DNA from: Microcoleus sp. EPA2
Lineage (GTDB): Bacteria; Cyanobacteriota; Cyanobacteriia; Cyanobacteriales; Microcoleaceae
Reading direction: 5' to 3'
Assembly: GCA_020882975.1 (NCBI GenBank)
Contig: JAHRFD010000002.1
Coordinates: forward strand, 380,039 to 444,038
Length of the DNA: 64,000 nt
Part shown: one piece after another, positions 62,906-64,000 of the stretch
Numbering within the stretch: position 1 is the stretch's first letter
Layout of the letters: every line of letters starts with the position of its first letter
Program-made: the position numbers and the translations under genes
Notes under the pieces: generated by a model
The model's database searches: none
Told to the model about the DNA's origin: nothing
The model's input: the letters and a program-made list of their open reading frames with translations, nothing else

Positions 62906-63156
62906 GATGGGTGTATATCAGTAAGTTGCTGAAATCTCAAGTAAAAGACAATATTGACATAAAAATATATAATTGTCTGGATATCTTTATTTACAAGACT
63001 TTAGGTCTCGCAATAACTTTGATAAATATTGTGAATTTGAAGACTTGAAGCTGGCTCGGCTGGTATATTGAGTTCAGTAGGACTTAAGCAGTTTAGCTAC
63101 TTGAGACACTACCAGCAGCATTCAGGTGGGCATGGTCCGCCTTAAAATTTAATTTA

Positions 63157-64000
63157 TGTCTGCATATACCGCGATCGCCTTTGCACCCGTCCAGGGTTTT
63201 ATTGAAAAATCTCGTAAACTCAGAGATTTGTATGGGGCTTCACTGATTCTGTCTTATCTGAGTTACAAGCTAGTAAAGCAAGCCGAAAAATCAGGTTTCA
63301 ATGTCATTTCTCCCGGTTCCCCGAACATCCAGAAAGGAATGCCCAATCGGATACTTCTGAAAGGCGAAGGGGCATTTTCCAGGAATGATGTGACGAATAC
63401 CCTTCGGAAATCATGGCAAGAAATATTAAATGAATGTCGAGTTTGGATAGAACGAGAAGTACCTCCTAAAGAGCAATACTTTTGGCAGCAAGAGTGGATG
63501 CGATGGGGTTTGTACACTTGGGAAATATTTTGGGGGCACGGAGATTGCATAGAATGTGCGATGAAGAATTTAGAAACTCGCAAATTGCGGCGAGATTGGA
63601 CGGCGATTAATTGGATTGGCGACAGTTCTAGTTTGACTGGCACGGATGCGATAGCCTGGCCGCGTTTAGGTTTGGAACATTCAAATCCAGGGAGGCAACT
63701 ATCCGATCCAGAAAAAGCTGAACTTAAGGATTTCTATCAGCGTCTTTCCTGTGTTTTAGAGAATCTTCCCCCAGATGGCAAACCCGAAGGAAAATTTCTT
63801 GCACCTAATGAAAGATTGAGTATTCCTGAGTTAGTTAAGCGATTGGTAACTCGTGACGAAGATATTGCCAGAAATATTGGTATTTCTCCCCTTGAAACAG
63901 GATTTAGCGATATTATTCGTGAATCAGAACACTGGACTGGTTGGTTTATGGGAGACGGTGATAAAGTTGGCAAAAAACTTCAGGAAATTGCTAAAGAAAA
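63157..64000 (+). CDS. cmr2: Type III-B CRISPR protein Cmr2/Cas10 (C-terminus cut by window edge)
   Basis: ATG 63157; 281 codons are visible with no stop. The motif PVQGFIEKSRKLRDLYGASLILSYLSY begins at residue 12, typical of the first cyclase-like region of Cmr2. Residues 254-272 (WTGWFMGDGDKVGKKL) match the Cmr2 GDGD motif. A zinc-like CIECAMKN occurs at about residue 128. The protein lacks the HD nuclease domain that precedes this region in many Cas10 proteins. Cas10 is the large subunit of the RNA-targeting complex and can make cyclic oligoadenylates if its later GGDD motif, beyond the edge, is intact. No spacers are in the window. Confidence 0.9.

Overview
This window comes from a cyanobacterial chromosome, most likely a filamentous Oscillatoriales-type genome (Microcoleus, Oscillatoria or Phormidium-like). 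That assignment is inferred. It rests on the very frequent HIP1 octamer GCGATCGC and its CGATCG core in most genes, the conserved purC - Omp85 - lpxC - fabZ - lpxA - lpxB order, the DUF4278, KGG and Uma2 small proteins, the LOV/PAS signalling proteins, and abundant heptanucleotide tandem repeats between genes. No rRNA, tRNA or CRISPR array was recognised.

Layout. 1-3.1 kb: two tandem membrane glycosyltransferases, the first cut by the window edge. 3.1-8.0 kb: PspA/IM30 protein, an IS607-type element (serine recombinase plus TnpB), a phosphate-binding-like protein and a PlsC acyltransferase, all between two 72-bp inverted repeats. 8.2-13.1 kb: LOV-PAS-GGDEF-EAL protein, a decayed RND pump fragment, a truncated prohibitin and endonuclease V. 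13.7-19 kb: KGG protein, two FHA proteins (one fused to an FAD-type oxidoreductase), a membrane protein and GlcD. 19.1-31.1 kb: LOV histidine kinase, purH, an orphan DNA-phosphorothioation-associated methyltransferase, a lone TnpB element, a large hybrid kinase and a CheY-like regulator. 31.4-41.2 kb: purC, Omp85, the lipid A genes and an orphan m5C DNA methyltransferase. 41.2-51.1 kb: a six-gene Wsp-like chemosensory cluster followed by a response regulator-cyclase. 51.2-57.9 kb: BON and DUF4278 proteins, a NACHT/HEAT STAND NTPase and RtcB. 58.3-64 kb: an RND pump, a WYL regulator and the start of a type III-B CRISPR cas10/cmr2.

How the genes work together. The lipid A and outer-membrane genes form one assembly block. 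The chemosensory genes have the gene content of the Wsp surface-sensing pathway, but the last gene joins a WspR-like receiver to a class III adenylate cyclase domain instead of GGDEF. This suggests a Wsp input wired to cAMP. It is the most notable system in the window. Defence-type genes (phosphorothioation-related methyltransferase, NACHT NTPase, m5C methyltransferase, Cmr2 with WYL regulator) are scattered among housekeeping genes.

Small mobile repeats are dense: inverted-repeat MITE-like elements, solo TnpB-element ends and heptamer or octamer arrays. Several sit directly at gene starts or stops, notably at lpxC, at the m5C methyltransferase/cyclase junction and on both sides of the NACHT gene.
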